NCBI GenBank assembly: GCA_028551475.1
Contig: CM052354.1
Location: forward strand, 7,818,001 to 7,882,000
DNA from: Casuarina equisetifolia
Taxonomy: Eukaryota; Streptophyta; Magnoliopsida; Fagales; Casuarinaceae
Reading direction: 5' to 3'
Length of the DNA stretch: 64,000 nt
Part shown: positions 13,847-24,017 of the stretch, in pieces
Numbering within the stretch: the stretch's first letter is position 1
Layout of the letters: each line of letters begins with the position of its first letter
The notes under the pieces: model-generated
Database searches by the model: none
What the model was told of the DNA's origin: nothing
What the model saw: only the letters and a program-made list of their open reading frames with translations
Position numbers and translations under genes: made by a program

Positions 13847-14483
13847 TGATAGAGTATATTTGTCTCAAATGAGACTTAAACCAAAATCTTACATCAATTA
13901 TAGATTGATAATGAGTTAAAAATAGAAAAAATAAAAATGAGAATAGTGTACCTAAAAGCGGCTGCTTTTTTAGTAGGATCTTGGCTAAGATCTTACCCTC
14001 TATTGCTTAAGCATGCTAGCCGATGAAAAGCCAAAACTCCACAATGGAATTAGAAAATCAAAATCGCTTAACAATGGAGAGAAAATAGCAAAAGAGCATC
14101 TATCTTAATGAACAGGTATGAGAGAGTTTTAGATAAGAGTGATTATGTTTTGTTAAATAAACAAAATAACTGATCATCATAAAATGACCGTTATACCCTT
14201 ACCATAAGCTTGATTTCATATATGGATCCCAATGCACATATTATAAGCTAAAAGTGGGACTTAGTTGATATAACATAAAACGTGCTAACCAAATAGTCCT
14301 GACACATCATAGTTCTATAAGGTAAACTAAGGCCCACACTGGCTAGTACCATACTCACAATCAAGGTCAAAATCTGTTTTATTAATTGGACCAATATTTA
14401 TTACATTAATACACCTTCATAAGAAAATTGTTTATGCTCATTGATAAAGCCCACATTACATGAGCTTATAAAATAAGGTAACA
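13847..14483 (-). repeat. Copia 5' LTR (right end)
   Basis: About 637 bp, collinear with 7304-7935. The TG/CA ends are intact. It carries the promoter of the element if any activity remains. Confidence 0.9.
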
Positions 14484-15229
14484 AAAGAGTAAGGTAAATG
14501 TGGAAGTACCATCCCATTTTTAACTTCCTTTTTATCTCTACTAGTTCCTTTCACATTTGCAAGAAACAATATAAAATGGGATGGTCATCTAGGTTTCAGT
14601 CTTGATCCTAGGACATGCCCAAAATTTGCAGTGCCATGAGGCTAAGTTTAATGGCTTGTGATAGGAGATGGCACAAATCCACAAGGTAATGCATTCTTCT
14701 GCTTAATGCTTTCGAGGAAAATTTTTATGTTTCTTGCTAGGAAGGAAAAGAGTGCTTTATTATCTTGGGTTTGTGAGACATATATCCATTTATTCACTTT
14801 CATAAATTTATATGTTTTGCAGGGAATTTGCCCTTTTTTTTATTTCTTTTTGGTAAGGATTAGCTATTAAAAGGAGGATTAGCTACTAGGGGTGATTTTC
14901 TTATTAGTTTTCAGCTGCAATGCCACTATCAAGAAGTTGGTAGCTAGTTAGACTATATCCTTTCATGTCACAAAATGTACAACATCCATGTTTGGACTCA
15001 TACACTATCTCTTGACAAAAATTGTCTTCCACTTGTTCCTAATTTTCTATTTCAATCAAGAGCTTCTTAGGCAATGGTTTGGAAGAGTCCATCTCCACAC
15101 AAATCCTAAGTGCAATGGGTTATTTTAGCTTCTTAGTTTGTTTGTCTAAGTGTATGTACCTTCCTAAGACATTTCCAATTGCAGTCAATATTTATAGGTT
15201 TCAACATGGAAGCTAAAGTTGTGGGAGGA
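14484..15229. other. No gene recognised
   Basis: Short protein-like stretches occur, for example around 14658-14740. The phrase around AATCCACAAGGTAATGCATT resembles one at 2670-2690, which hints at a shared dispersed repeat. No element could be delimited. Confidence 0.35.
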
Positions 15230-16640
15230 TAATCTAAGCTTCCACCCTTTTACTATCTATGACTTTGTTATATGTACTTGTATTTATCAAATGACCTCCC
15301 CTTCTAGGACCAAACCATTTCAAATTCCTCCCGAGATTGTAAATAAATGCTTAAACTTTGACTATTCAACAAAACAACAATTGTTGATTTCCTAAAACCC
15401 CATTTAGTATTAACAAAATGCTCAAACAATTTGATTGATGGCCATTCTTTGTCAAAGCTAACCACCAAAGTGAGTGTGTGATATTGAGTTGCAAGCAAAA
15501 AGTCATGACTAAAAATGACAATTTGTAGGTGAGTTTCATTCCTTGATGCTAGCTTGAGCCCATACAAAATTAAAGGGATGTCCAAAAAATGGGTTAATGA
15601 AATATATAGTAATGAAAATTTTCTTCTTAAGGTAGCCTTAGGGCTATCTATGGTTTTGTGGTGGGGGGTCTCAAAATCCAACCTTTAAAGGGTAGTATAA
15701 ATGTATGCCTATCCACCTTAGGGCACAAAAAGTGTAGATAAACCATACCATATGGAAATGTGAGGTCCTGTTTGCGGGCATTATTTGAAGAATACTTGAG
15801 TTATAGATGTTTCAACATTTTCAAACATGTTTTTTCTCCTTGCCTCTTCATTTACAGTTCCTTTATGGTGTATCTCCAAGTTACCTTGCATAGGACCCAT
15901 TCCATTGTTTTGGTCAAGGACATTTAATGGCCTGATTTGTGTGTTCACTTTTGGATTCATAGCCTCCATTAAGAGCTTTTTGCTACAAAGAGAAGGCTGC
16001 AAAAAGGAAGTAGCCTTATCTCCATAAATTCCCACAAATGATGATGGCCTATTCCATGATGTTATAGACTTGTCCTGGCTCTAGGTGCTACAAAGTTAGA
16101 CATAAGACCCTAGTCGAGTTAAAAAACCCCATTTAGGAGTCCTAACTTGGGTTGGTGATACAAACTACAAGGGTTGCCTCCCATTGCACCAATGTTGCTA
16201 TTGATGTTTTGGTATTGCGCTGGGAGTGACCATAGAGGGGAAAACTAATGTGTTTCATTGTCTCATTCAGCCTCATTAGTGGGCATCCATATTGAGTTCT
16301 GTCACTTTTTGTTGCCACTTAATGTTGTTGCCATAGCCATGAATTATTCAAAGGATAATGGTGGTTTTTGTTCTAGTTGCATAGTAAGTTGCCATAAACT
16401 CTGATTGGCCCATCTCTAGTGTTTCCTTAGAGGGCTTTCCTTCTGACATCGGTTTTCAACTTGGCTCAAATGCCCACCATGATCTTTGGGATTGAGAGTG
16501 GTGCCCATCTTAAGTGGTTTTCTTGCATTGTGTTTTATTTCGATATAAAGGTCCCAAAACAAAGTTCTAAAGGATTTGTTAGAAAAAGAAGGGGGGCTGG
16601 GGGGCACTATCCACTTGGAAAGGGTAGGTGAATCCAACCA
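15230..16640 (-). pseudogene. Possible LINE ORF1-like (DUF4283-type) relic
   Basis: Three separated minus-strand frames (15304-15681, 15781-16035, 16416-16637) are divided by stops but may be one decayed protein. The 15304-15681 piece, with FEHFVNTKWGFRKSTIVVLL and a following EEFEMVW, resembles the DUF4283 domain of plant LINE ORF1 proteins. Family assignment is tentative. A decayed host gene is the alternative. Confidence 0.35.
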
Positions 16641-16858
16641 TCATTAGGTGCTACCAGTTGTCAACTCCTCTCAAGGAGACACAAGAGTAAGTCCACCATA
16701 GTTATAATGCAAAATCCCCTGTACACTGAACCAAATGCAAGTCTAATGACTTGCATAGCCACCTTGTCAATCCTCGAATCAATATGATTTATTTGCAACA
16801 AAGCAAAACGAAACTCCCTTTCGCAATTAGTTCTTGTTGCATGTTGTCATATCACATG

Positions 16859-17168
16859 TGTGTGGAAGACAAAAGTCCCCACATTGGAAAGGAAGATCCA
16901 TGAGATTAAGTATAAATTAAAAGAGGACCCTCCAACTCTTGAGTTAGCTTTTGGGTTAGACCTTTGGGCCTTCTAACTTGGTATTAGTGCTAGGTTGAAT
17001 CTATTCCACCCGTACAACCTTGAACCCAAAACGCTCGTTGTGTAGGGGCATGTGTGGAAGATGAGAGTCCCACATTGGAAAGTAAGATCCTTGAGGTTAA
17101 ATATAAATTAAAAAGGACCTTCTAACCCTTGAGCTAACTTTTGGGTTGGGCCCTTGGGCTTTCTAACT
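16859..17168 (+). mobile_element. Complete TRIM/SMART-like miniature LTR retrotransposon
   Basis: Two direct terminal repeats of about 120 bp (16859-16978) and 118 bp (17051-17168) enclose only about 72 bp. Both begin TGTGTGGAAGA and contain CACATTGGAAAG and a TTTTGGGTT phrase near the end. A PBS-like TGGTATTAGTGCTAGG starts directly after the left repeat, and a G-rich GTAGGGGCA precedes the right one. The 5 bp outside each end are identical (ACATG), which fits a target-site duplication. With no coding capacity it must have been mobilised by proteins from another element. The repeat ends in AACT rather than the usual CA, so the outer boundary could shift slightly. Confidence 0.85.
16979..16994 (+). 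other. PBS of the miniature element
   Basis: TGGTATTAGTGCTAGG resembles the initiator-tRNA-Met PBS (TGGTATCAGAGC) with a few changes and abuts the left terminal repeat. Confidence 0.75.
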
Positions 17169-17173
17169 ACATG

Positions 17174-17544
17174 TTGTCATTTTCTACTTAGGATAGTCAA
17201 ATCTGTGACATTCAATCACATAAATTTGCCAAAAATAGTTGCAAAATGGTGTTCTCCAGTGGGTTCTCACCCACCACCGAAAAAGGACATAGATCTAAGG
17301 TTCTTCGGTGTATGGGTTCCTAGCAAGAGAAAGATTCACATGGACAAGAATAGGTTTTTTAGTAATTTTCCTTGTGAACTCATTAAAATATTTCATAATC
17401 AGCAACCAGGTTTCTTACTTTTCATTTTCTCTTTAAGGATCATCCTAAACTTATAACCTACTTATTCAAGAACCATTAAAGATTCTCTATAATGACTAAA
17501 TGCATGGACTCACAGATTGTTCACCACTAAATCTCCAACATCTG
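17174..17544. other. No gene recognised
   Basis: One short open frame at 17154-17456 overlaps the miniature element and has no recognisable domain. It is probably chance. Confidence 0.4.
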
Positions 17545-18045
17545 TCTTTTCTACTCTAACAAGTTCATGAATTTCAACTTAAAGAGATGCCACTTGTGTT
17601 TTTTGACAATGATGATCACACCTGAATTTATTCAAATAAAATGCAAAAGGAACAAGAAGAAAAAGATATTTATTGATTAAACAATCTTCTACATTGAATT
17701 GCATACATAAAGAAAATTAAGAAAAGAGAACTTACATGTTAGTTGGGTTACTTTGTTCAATATCTAACCACTTATCTTCAAGAGGAAGTCTCAATTCTAC
17801 TTCTCCGTGATCTTGTTAAGTGAAACAAATAATAAAAAAAGTATGAATGGATTCAAATGTGTGATATAACCAACACATAATACAGTGTAACACCTCTTAG
17901 AATTTGATACCATTAGAATATGATAACAAATATATAAGAAATGTAAGCCAAAAGTGAGATGGTGGAAAAATGGATGAGGCTAACAATGAAAGTGTTATGG
18001 GATTAGAGAAATCAACTTATACACAAATTGGTTCAAAAATGAGTG
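17545..18045 (-). pseudogene. Short membrane-protein gene relic, copy 2
   Basis: The DNA is clearly homologous to copy 1 at 5381-6012 across the hydrophobic region (FPPSHFW, then CWLYHTFESIHTFFIICFT), the donor site and the acidic C-terminal exon (VEIHELVRVEK). The splice donor is GTAAGT and the acceptor is TTCAG. Stops interrupt the frames in several places, and an insertion of about 30 bases near 17885-17915 separates two conserved blocks. It is therefore dead, and more decayed than copy 1. Confidence 0.65.
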
Positions 18046-18129
18046 TTGTATGCCATGGCAAGATAAAATACTGACAATTAGCACTAACAAAAAAGTTGAA
18101 AAAAAAAGGGGACGCTTATGGATTTCAAC

Positions 18130-18640
18130 TTCCAAGTTTTGTATTATTCAAGGAAGCCTCTAGTGCTCTAGGCCTAGTTGATCTTCCCATGAAATTTTCC
18201 TACGCTGACTTGATAAAGAGCTAAAAGTTGTAAAAACTTGCAATCCTATTATTGAGTGTCCAAAATTAGCCAATCCATCAGATAAAAAATTTGCTTCATG
18301 AAACACATGAGATATTTGAACATTGAGAGAAATATGGCTAGAAAATTTATGTAGCTCATAAGCCAATTTCCAAGGAGTTGAGTAGATTCGTTTTGTGCAC
18401 TGAATCATAAAGTAAGAATTTGTTTCTATCTCTGACAACGCAATTCTCGACTAATGGCATATTTCTAGGCCTTTAAGTAAGGCTAGGACCTTTACTTTTG
18501 CATTATCTCCATTTTTCAAATTAACAACATATGCTATAAGCACACTTCCCTTCCAATCTCACACCACTTCCTCTCATGCGCATGCACCACTAATATAAGA
18601 TCCATCTATATTTTTTTGTACCATCATTTAAGAAGATTTG
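18130..18640 (-). pseudogene. LINE-type RNase H domain fragment
   Basis: On the minus strand a start resembling DGSYISGACA leads into NAKVKVLALLKGLEIC, then YELHKFSSHI, SHVFHEANFLSDGLANFGHS and a tail ending QLGLEH. The layout and spacing match the RNase H fold (RVT_3) found at the C-terminus of many plant LINE ORF2 proteins. One stop lies before the 18160-18438 frame. The rest of the element is not adjacent. Confidence 0.7.
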
Positions 18641-18644
18641 GGCA

Positions 18645-20330
18645 AAATATGTACTTCTTCCAATTTTTTTATAGAAAGAGAAGGCAAACATGGTAATAAT
18701 CGAAAAGAAAAGGCAAACATGGCAAACATGATTTCCTAAATCGAGTGCCTTTGTCGGGGGCACAGTATGACCAGTTTGTTCATGTGTGTTTCCTGTGAAT
18801 CTTTGTTATCTAGCGGGCGCAACATAGATCTCGGGCCTTAAACAATTACCAAAAACATTATTGGTTAAATACGTATGCTCCTTCCTCTGAGTTTACGGGT
18901 GTGACATATAGAGTCATAAGGCAATCAGGTAGAGGGCGAAACTTCATTGAAAGAGTTGGCTACTCGGTAGAATAAAAAAAAGCCACGTTAAATAGTCATT
19001 TTCAAAAGCATTTATTGTAAGGGAATGAAAAATGGATTCTTTTACAGTTCCTGGCATATGAAAAATGGAATGAACGCTTTCGGGTTGGAAAAAAGGATGA
19101 ATGTTGTATTACGGAAACATGAGCAATGACGACATCAGCGTGCTAATGTGATGGTAAAAAAAGAAAATGTATTAATCAAACATTTGTCATTTGTCTTTGT
19201 CACTGTTCATTCCTTTCATCTTTTTCATTTTTCTATCCTACAATTCTTTGAATTTATCCTATAATTAAATGAAATTAATAAAGGCTGTGGATTGGATAAG
19301 ACATGTGTATAAGTGTACTGCCTATAGTTCACCTTTTAATATTTGTATTACAACATCCATACTTGCCTAAAAACTTGTACAATCTAAACATTTTGAAGTA
19401 TATTATCACTTTATCAAGAAAGTTACACAAGGCCCAATCACATGTTTGGTCCTAGCAGCAATTTGTATGTATTATTATCAAGTCACTTTCTTAGCAGCCC
19501 ATGACAAATTTGAGGGTATAAAACTCTTTAAAATCGCAACGTTTTCAAACCAATCAAACCTCAAAGTGTTAACGGAGGCAAGAGTCTATAAAACTCTTCT
19601 CTCTTCTTTCTTGCCTCCTAGTTTATTTGACTAATGAGAAAGGGAGAGAGAGGTGGGGGTTTTCATAAAGAAGGCAGGTGCCAATAATAATAAAAAAGAA
19701 AAAAGAAAAAAGAAAAAATGAGTTTAGAAAAACTGGAGTAAAAGAAATCCCGAACGGAGGAAGTGTTGGGAGTTGAATTTCCTAAATGGTTCATTTGCCT
19801 AAAAAATATTTGTTGTTTAGCTAGCCATTTCTCTATTGTCACATAAGAGATTAGGGATGATTTGTATGTGTGTTTGAGGGGGTTTGTGGGTGTGTGTGGA
19901 AGTGGTGTTTTTGTTTTCCTTCTTCTTTAAAGTCGGCAAAACAATCAAAGAAATCAACATTTTCAAACCAATGAACATTGTTCTATCCTTTGGACTGATA
20001 GTGATCTAAGAAATTGTGATTGGTGACTTAAACGACGTTCTCTAACGAGGAGTTGATGTGACGTAAAGTATATATCGAGTTTTTGACACCATCACCATTC
20101 CCTTTAAAATCCACTAGAATCAATCATTTGCTTTTCTCTATCCTTTATAAAAAAATGTCGCAGGAAGCTTCCATTGATTTGTTCAATCATGTTTGCTACG
20201 AAAGTTATGCCCTTTTAGTCTTGGAGTCCAACGTGAGAATCTGAAAAATATTGTTTTTAACGTAGCACAACTAGACAAATAAGGACATGATGAATCTTAG
20301 CTGTTAACATCAAGCTTGTTAGGTTGGCCG
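18645..20330. other. No gene recognised
   Basis: AT-rich with short frames only. The phrase TTTTCAAACCAAT recurs near 19543 and 19960. A long LTR beginning at TGTTGGGAG near 19762 was considered as an alternative start for the element that follows, but no partner was found. Confidence 0.4.
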
Positions 20331-20528
20331 TGTTGAAAATATTGTTTGTTGTTGTTATTGTTCATTATCCCACTTACTATAAAGCCCTTCATTTTTCATA
20401 ATTACTGTAGATCGAGCGATTCTTTAAAAGCAAGATTGTTTGCTCTTCAACCTAAGACGTTTTTCTATGTAACCTCTTTAATTTATAAAAGCAGTTTCAT
20501 CGTTTCTGCTTCAATTTGTCTTTTAACA
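20331..20528 (+). repeat. Probable LTR of a rearranged Copia element
   Basis: The segment begins TGTTGAAAATATTG and ends CTTTTAACA. It contains a TATA-like CTATAAAG near 20377 and is followed at once by a PBS. The other LTR is missing, so the boundaries rest on the TG/CA ends and the PBS alone. Confidence 0.6.
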
Positions 20529-20541
20529 TAGTGTCAGAGCG
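20529..20541 (+). other. PBS-like site
   Basis: TAGTGTCAGAGCG differs at two positions from the initiator-tRNA-Met type PBS TGGTATCAGAGC and abuts the TTTTAACA end of the preceding LTR. Confidence 0.65.
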
Positions 20542-20544
20542 ATG

Positions 20545-21385
20545 ACCAAACTTGTCTTTTTGAGTCAAGTTGATACCATAACATAGGCATCCCAAGATTT
20601 TAAGATGATCTAATGAAGATACCTTGCCAAATAATCACCCAAAAGGTGTTTGACCATTAAGTATTGAAGTAGGTGTATGGTTATTCAAGTAGGTAGCTAT
20701 GAGTAAACATTCACTCCAAAAATGAATGGGACAATGAGAATTGGAATCGTAATACCTTGGCAACATTGAATAAATGTTGATATTTCCTCTCAACCACCCC
20801 ATTTTGTTGGGGTGTATAGGGACATGAACTTCAATAAATAATTTTTCTAGACTCAAAGAACAACATAGAGGATGAAATAAAAAAAATCTTATGCATTGTT
20901 GGTGCGAAGATGCTTAATTCTAGTTCGAAATTGAGTCTCAACCATAGTAAAAAAGGACTTGAGATGGTCAAGTGTTTCTATTTTGTGTCGCATGAGAGAG
21001 GTCCAAGCAGTTCTAAAATAGTCATCAACTATTGCAAGATAATATCTAGCACCATAATGTGAGGGGGTCTTATAAGGACCCAAAATGTCAACATGTAACA
21101 ATTTAAAAATATAATATGAAATTGAGGTGTGAGCAATAAATGAAGAACAAGCATGTTTGGCAAGGGGACAAATCCTACATGCTTTAATATTAGGAAGAGA
21201 TGACATCGATACATCATAAATATGTTTCATGACATTAAATATTACATGGTTCAACTTTTTAAATACAAAATGATCTACTATATAGTTGGTTAATTTTGAA
21301 TTACATGCATCATTAAAAGTGTCCAAAAGATAATATAGGTCATGCTTCATGCTACCATACCCCATCAATGTCCTAGTCTGTAAGT
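20545..21385 (-). pseudogene. Copia integrase segment, inverted relative to its element
   Basis: The minus strand encodes a GAG-pre-integrase to integrase region. It includes CRICPLAKHACSSF (CxxC), LLHVDILGPYKTPSHYGARY with the first catalytic Asp, FLAIVDDYFRTAW-like sequence with the second, and FFTMVETQFRTRIKHLRTNN. It continues at 20635-20856 through a region with [19 protein letters not shown] to a decayed C-terminal phrase near 20580. The neighbouring LTR/PBS and RT lie on the plus strand, so this segment is flipped within the same probable element. Confidence 0.82.
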
Positions 21386-22425
21386 CTTGAAAGATGCTCT
21401 TCTTCGAGATGGTTTCCATCACTCACTTAATGACTACTCACTCTTCCTTAAACAAACATGTAAGGGTCTTCTCATTGTCTTTATTTATATAGATGATATG
21501 ATTATCACAGGAGGAGATGAGGATGAGATTGTCAAAGTAAAAGAATATTTATGTTCCACATTTTGTATCAAAGATCTTGGATTAATCAAGTATTTCTTAG
21601 GAGTTGAAATAGCATGTTTGTCTACTGGAATTATGATGAATCAATGAAAATATGCCTTGGAATTGATCTCTGAATATCTGGATGTAAGCCAATAGATATT
21701 CCCATGGAACAAAATGTCAAATACACAAGTGTTGAATATGATGAGTTTTTGAACAAGGAAAGAGACACACCCTTGGAAAATATTACACGTCATTAGCGGT
21801 TAGTGGGGAGATTGATCTACCTCACAATTACTAGGCCAAATATTTGTTTTGTTATATGGCTAATCAGCCAATTCATGTAGGCACCTAAGGAATCCCATAT
21901 TGAGGCTACACTTCAAGTCATCTGTTATGTTAAGAGGTCCCCTGGACAAGGGCTTCTCATGAAGTCTCAAAACACCCTCGAATTACATGCCATTTGCGAT
22001 GCTTCTTATAGATCTTGCCCTTTAGGGCGTTGCTCTACCATAGGTTTTTGCATTATGTTGGGAGATTCTCTCATTTCCTAGAATAGTAAGAAACAATCTA
22101 CCGTGTCTCGATCTTCCATAGAATTAGAGTATTGGCTATGGTATCCATAACTTGTGAGATCATATGGCTCATTGGACTTTTCAAAGACTTACAAGTGCCA
22201 TTGATCAGACATGTGTCCCTTTATTGTGATAATAAGACAGCTATAAAGATAGTAGCCAATCTCGTGTTACATGAAAAGACTAAACACATTGAGATAGACC
22301 ATCACTTCATCAGATAAAAGATTGCTGCAAGAGTTATTCAGACAACATACATTTCCACATGGAAACAACCTGCTGACTTTTCCTGAGGTCTGCGTCCGTT
22401 AATGCTTTCCTTATATTAAGCAGAA
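21386..22425 (+). pseudogene. Copia reverse transcriptase C-half and RNase H
   Basis: The plus strand reads from the RT palm, with FIYIDDMIITGGDEDEIVK (YVDD changed to YIDD) and FCIKDLGLIKYFLGVEIA, into a frame broken by many stops. It ends in a recognisable RNase H with LYCDNKTAIKIVANLVLHEK, KHIEIDHHFIR and a tail like YISTWKQPADF. It stops abruptly near 22425 without PPT or 3' LTR, and DUF247-derived sequence starts at once. Confidence 0.88.
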
Positions 22426-22429
22426 GCCA

Positions 22430-23125
22430 AATATCGAGACCAAGAAAATAAAACACTTCACTGATTTGCTGAGACATGCGTACAGTTCACCAAGGCACGA
22501 GGGTCAAGGAGAACCATGTAACCGATATTCTGCGACGAAACTTGGCGAGGAAGGATTGAAATTCAAAGTAGTAAAGGAAAAGGGCTTACGTAAGTTAAAA
22601 CTCAAGGAGCATCGGTGCTTCGATTGTTCATGCCTCCTTACTTGCTTACCATGCTTGAAGCGTATGCAGAATGCTTTGGAAGTCCCCGAATTTGAGGTAG
22701 ACGACGACACAGAAGCTCTTTCTGAAACCTCACGGCCCTAGAACAGTGTCATTATCCGTTTGACAGTCACGTCTGAAGTTATATTTTGTTGTTGGACTTT
22801 CTTATAGACACTAAGATGATGTGAGTTTGCTTGTTAATAAGAACATGGTTGTTAAACGGCTTGGCAGCGACCAAGCAGTGGCAAAGCTGATTAAGAAACT
22901 CGGCCATCAGATTGTGGAAACTGGTTCCGGTGACTCGAAACTCGGTGAAAAGCTCAATAATCATTATCGTCACCGTCACCGTCACCGTCACCTCTGAACT
23001 ATCTCTTACGGCCCCGTCAAGTGCGTACTTCCGTGACTTTTGGAAAGGCACTGAAACTATTCTTGGAATGATTGTCCTGCTTCTCACTCTCTGGAGTTTC
23101 CTTACGCCTTCTGGCAGGTAGGCGT
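22430..23125 (+). pseudogene. DUF247 (UPF0481) gene, 3'-half pseudogene
   Basis: The sequence starts at KIKHFTDLLRHAYSS, equivalent to KIEHFTDLQRAVFR in the intact gene at 33102-34977. It continues through SATKLGEEGLKFKVV, LTCLPCLKRMQ and VPEFEVDDDTEAL, then is frameshifted through a region like LGSDQAVAKLIKKLG to a C-terminal membrane anchor resembling FRDFWKGTETILGMIVLLL. The N-terminal two thirds are absent, replaced by the Copia relic. A GTCAC-type repeat at 22968-22992 sits where the intact gene has its DLIEDLTKHC region. Similarity to the intact gene also extends into the 3' flank to about 23450. Confidence 0.85.
22968..22992. repeat. CGTCAC hexamer repeat, four units
   Basis: Four tandem CGTCAC units inside the DUF247 pseudogene. 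They replace conserved sequence and look like slippage after loss of function. Confidence 0.9.
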
Positions 23126-24017
23126 AAAACATCTGTGGGTTATCGCTAGTCGGATTGCTTTGTTTTTAGTGGCATCGGAACTTTGTAATCCTGTTTAGGT
23201 TATGATTTCCTCTCCGTCTTAGGAGGCTTTACCAAATAGTTTGCCTGGGGAACTCTGTGATCGTGTCTCAGCATCCTTGGAGCGTCTGTATTTCAGCAGA
23301 TAGAAGACTATGCTATGTCGTTACTTCTGAATGTTATGACATCTTTGCTAGTATCAGTTTTTTCTCATGCTGGTAGTGGGTATAGATTCTTTCGTAAGAG
23401 CTCAAAACTTCTTGCCGGAGTTTGTTTCCCATTAAATATTTACTTATCGCCTAAGTTAAAAATCAAGGAGAAACTTTCGCCGCGCATAGCCCTTTTATAA
23501 TGTTCATTTGGACAAGCCAAATAGCCTTCTGATCTTGTATAGTATTATCTTGATGATGGATACCCAGTATTCAGGCAGATTCGAGCTCTGAATGCTGTTT
23601 CCCTTCACACACAAAAAGAAGCTTTTAAGTGTAGCAGAGACTACTATCTTTTTTCTCTCTTTCTTTCTTTCTTTCTTCTTCTTCTTCTTCTTCTTCTTCT
23701 TTTGTTTTTTTTTTTTTGGTTGCTGCAAGTGAAAACAATATACCCATCCAGCAAATCTCTGTGAGCTTTAACCGTCTTGTTTAATCCGCATAAAAACTGC
23801 AGTTGCATACTGACCACAGAATTTTACTGAAGAATGCCCCATGCTGGCCCCGACCAAAGGAATTAACCCAAAAACTATGGTTAAGCGAATTGATTTGGGA
23901 GATTAAAAAAATTAGAAGCAATCAAATATACTGATAATCACAAGACATTTGAGAATTTATGTGTTTTGCAATGAAAATTCCCTATGTCCACCGAAATAGT
24001 AATTTATTAATATACCG
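23126..24017. other. 3' flank of the DUF247 pseudogene and a pyrimidine tract
   Basis: Up to about 23450 the sequence parallels the 3' region of the intact gene (phrases near GGAACTTTGTAATCCTG and ATTCTTTC.TAAGAG). A CTTT/CTT-rich tract spans about 23650-23718. No gene is seen between there and the LINE. Confidence 0.6.

Larger units (their letters stand above)
7304..14483 (-). mobile_element. Near-complete, decayed Ty1/Copia LTR retrotransposon
   Basis: In minus-strand order the element reads 5' LTR (13847-14483), initiator-tRNA-type PBS (13833-13844), long leader, gag, protease, integrase (10935-11486), reverse transcriptase (about 9364-10076), RNase H (8733-9050), PPT, 3' LTR (7304-7935). 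Integrase before RT is the Copia order. Multiple stops and frameshifts break every domain, so it is not autonomous. The flanks (ATGAT on the left, AAAGA on the right) do not show a matching 5-bp target-site duplication, so one edge may be slightly off or have mutated. In a stretch compared by eye the LTRs differ at about one base in ten, mostly by transitions, which fits an old methylated copy. Confidence 0.93.

Noticed and set aside
19762..20528. A longer LTR starting at TGTTGGGAG
   Set aside because: The shorter 20331-20528 segment already has suitable ends and a TATA-like site; no second copy supports the longer version.
23504..23728. Lysine-rich minus-strand frame
   Set aside because: It is the translation of the CTT/CTTT tract and not a protein gene.
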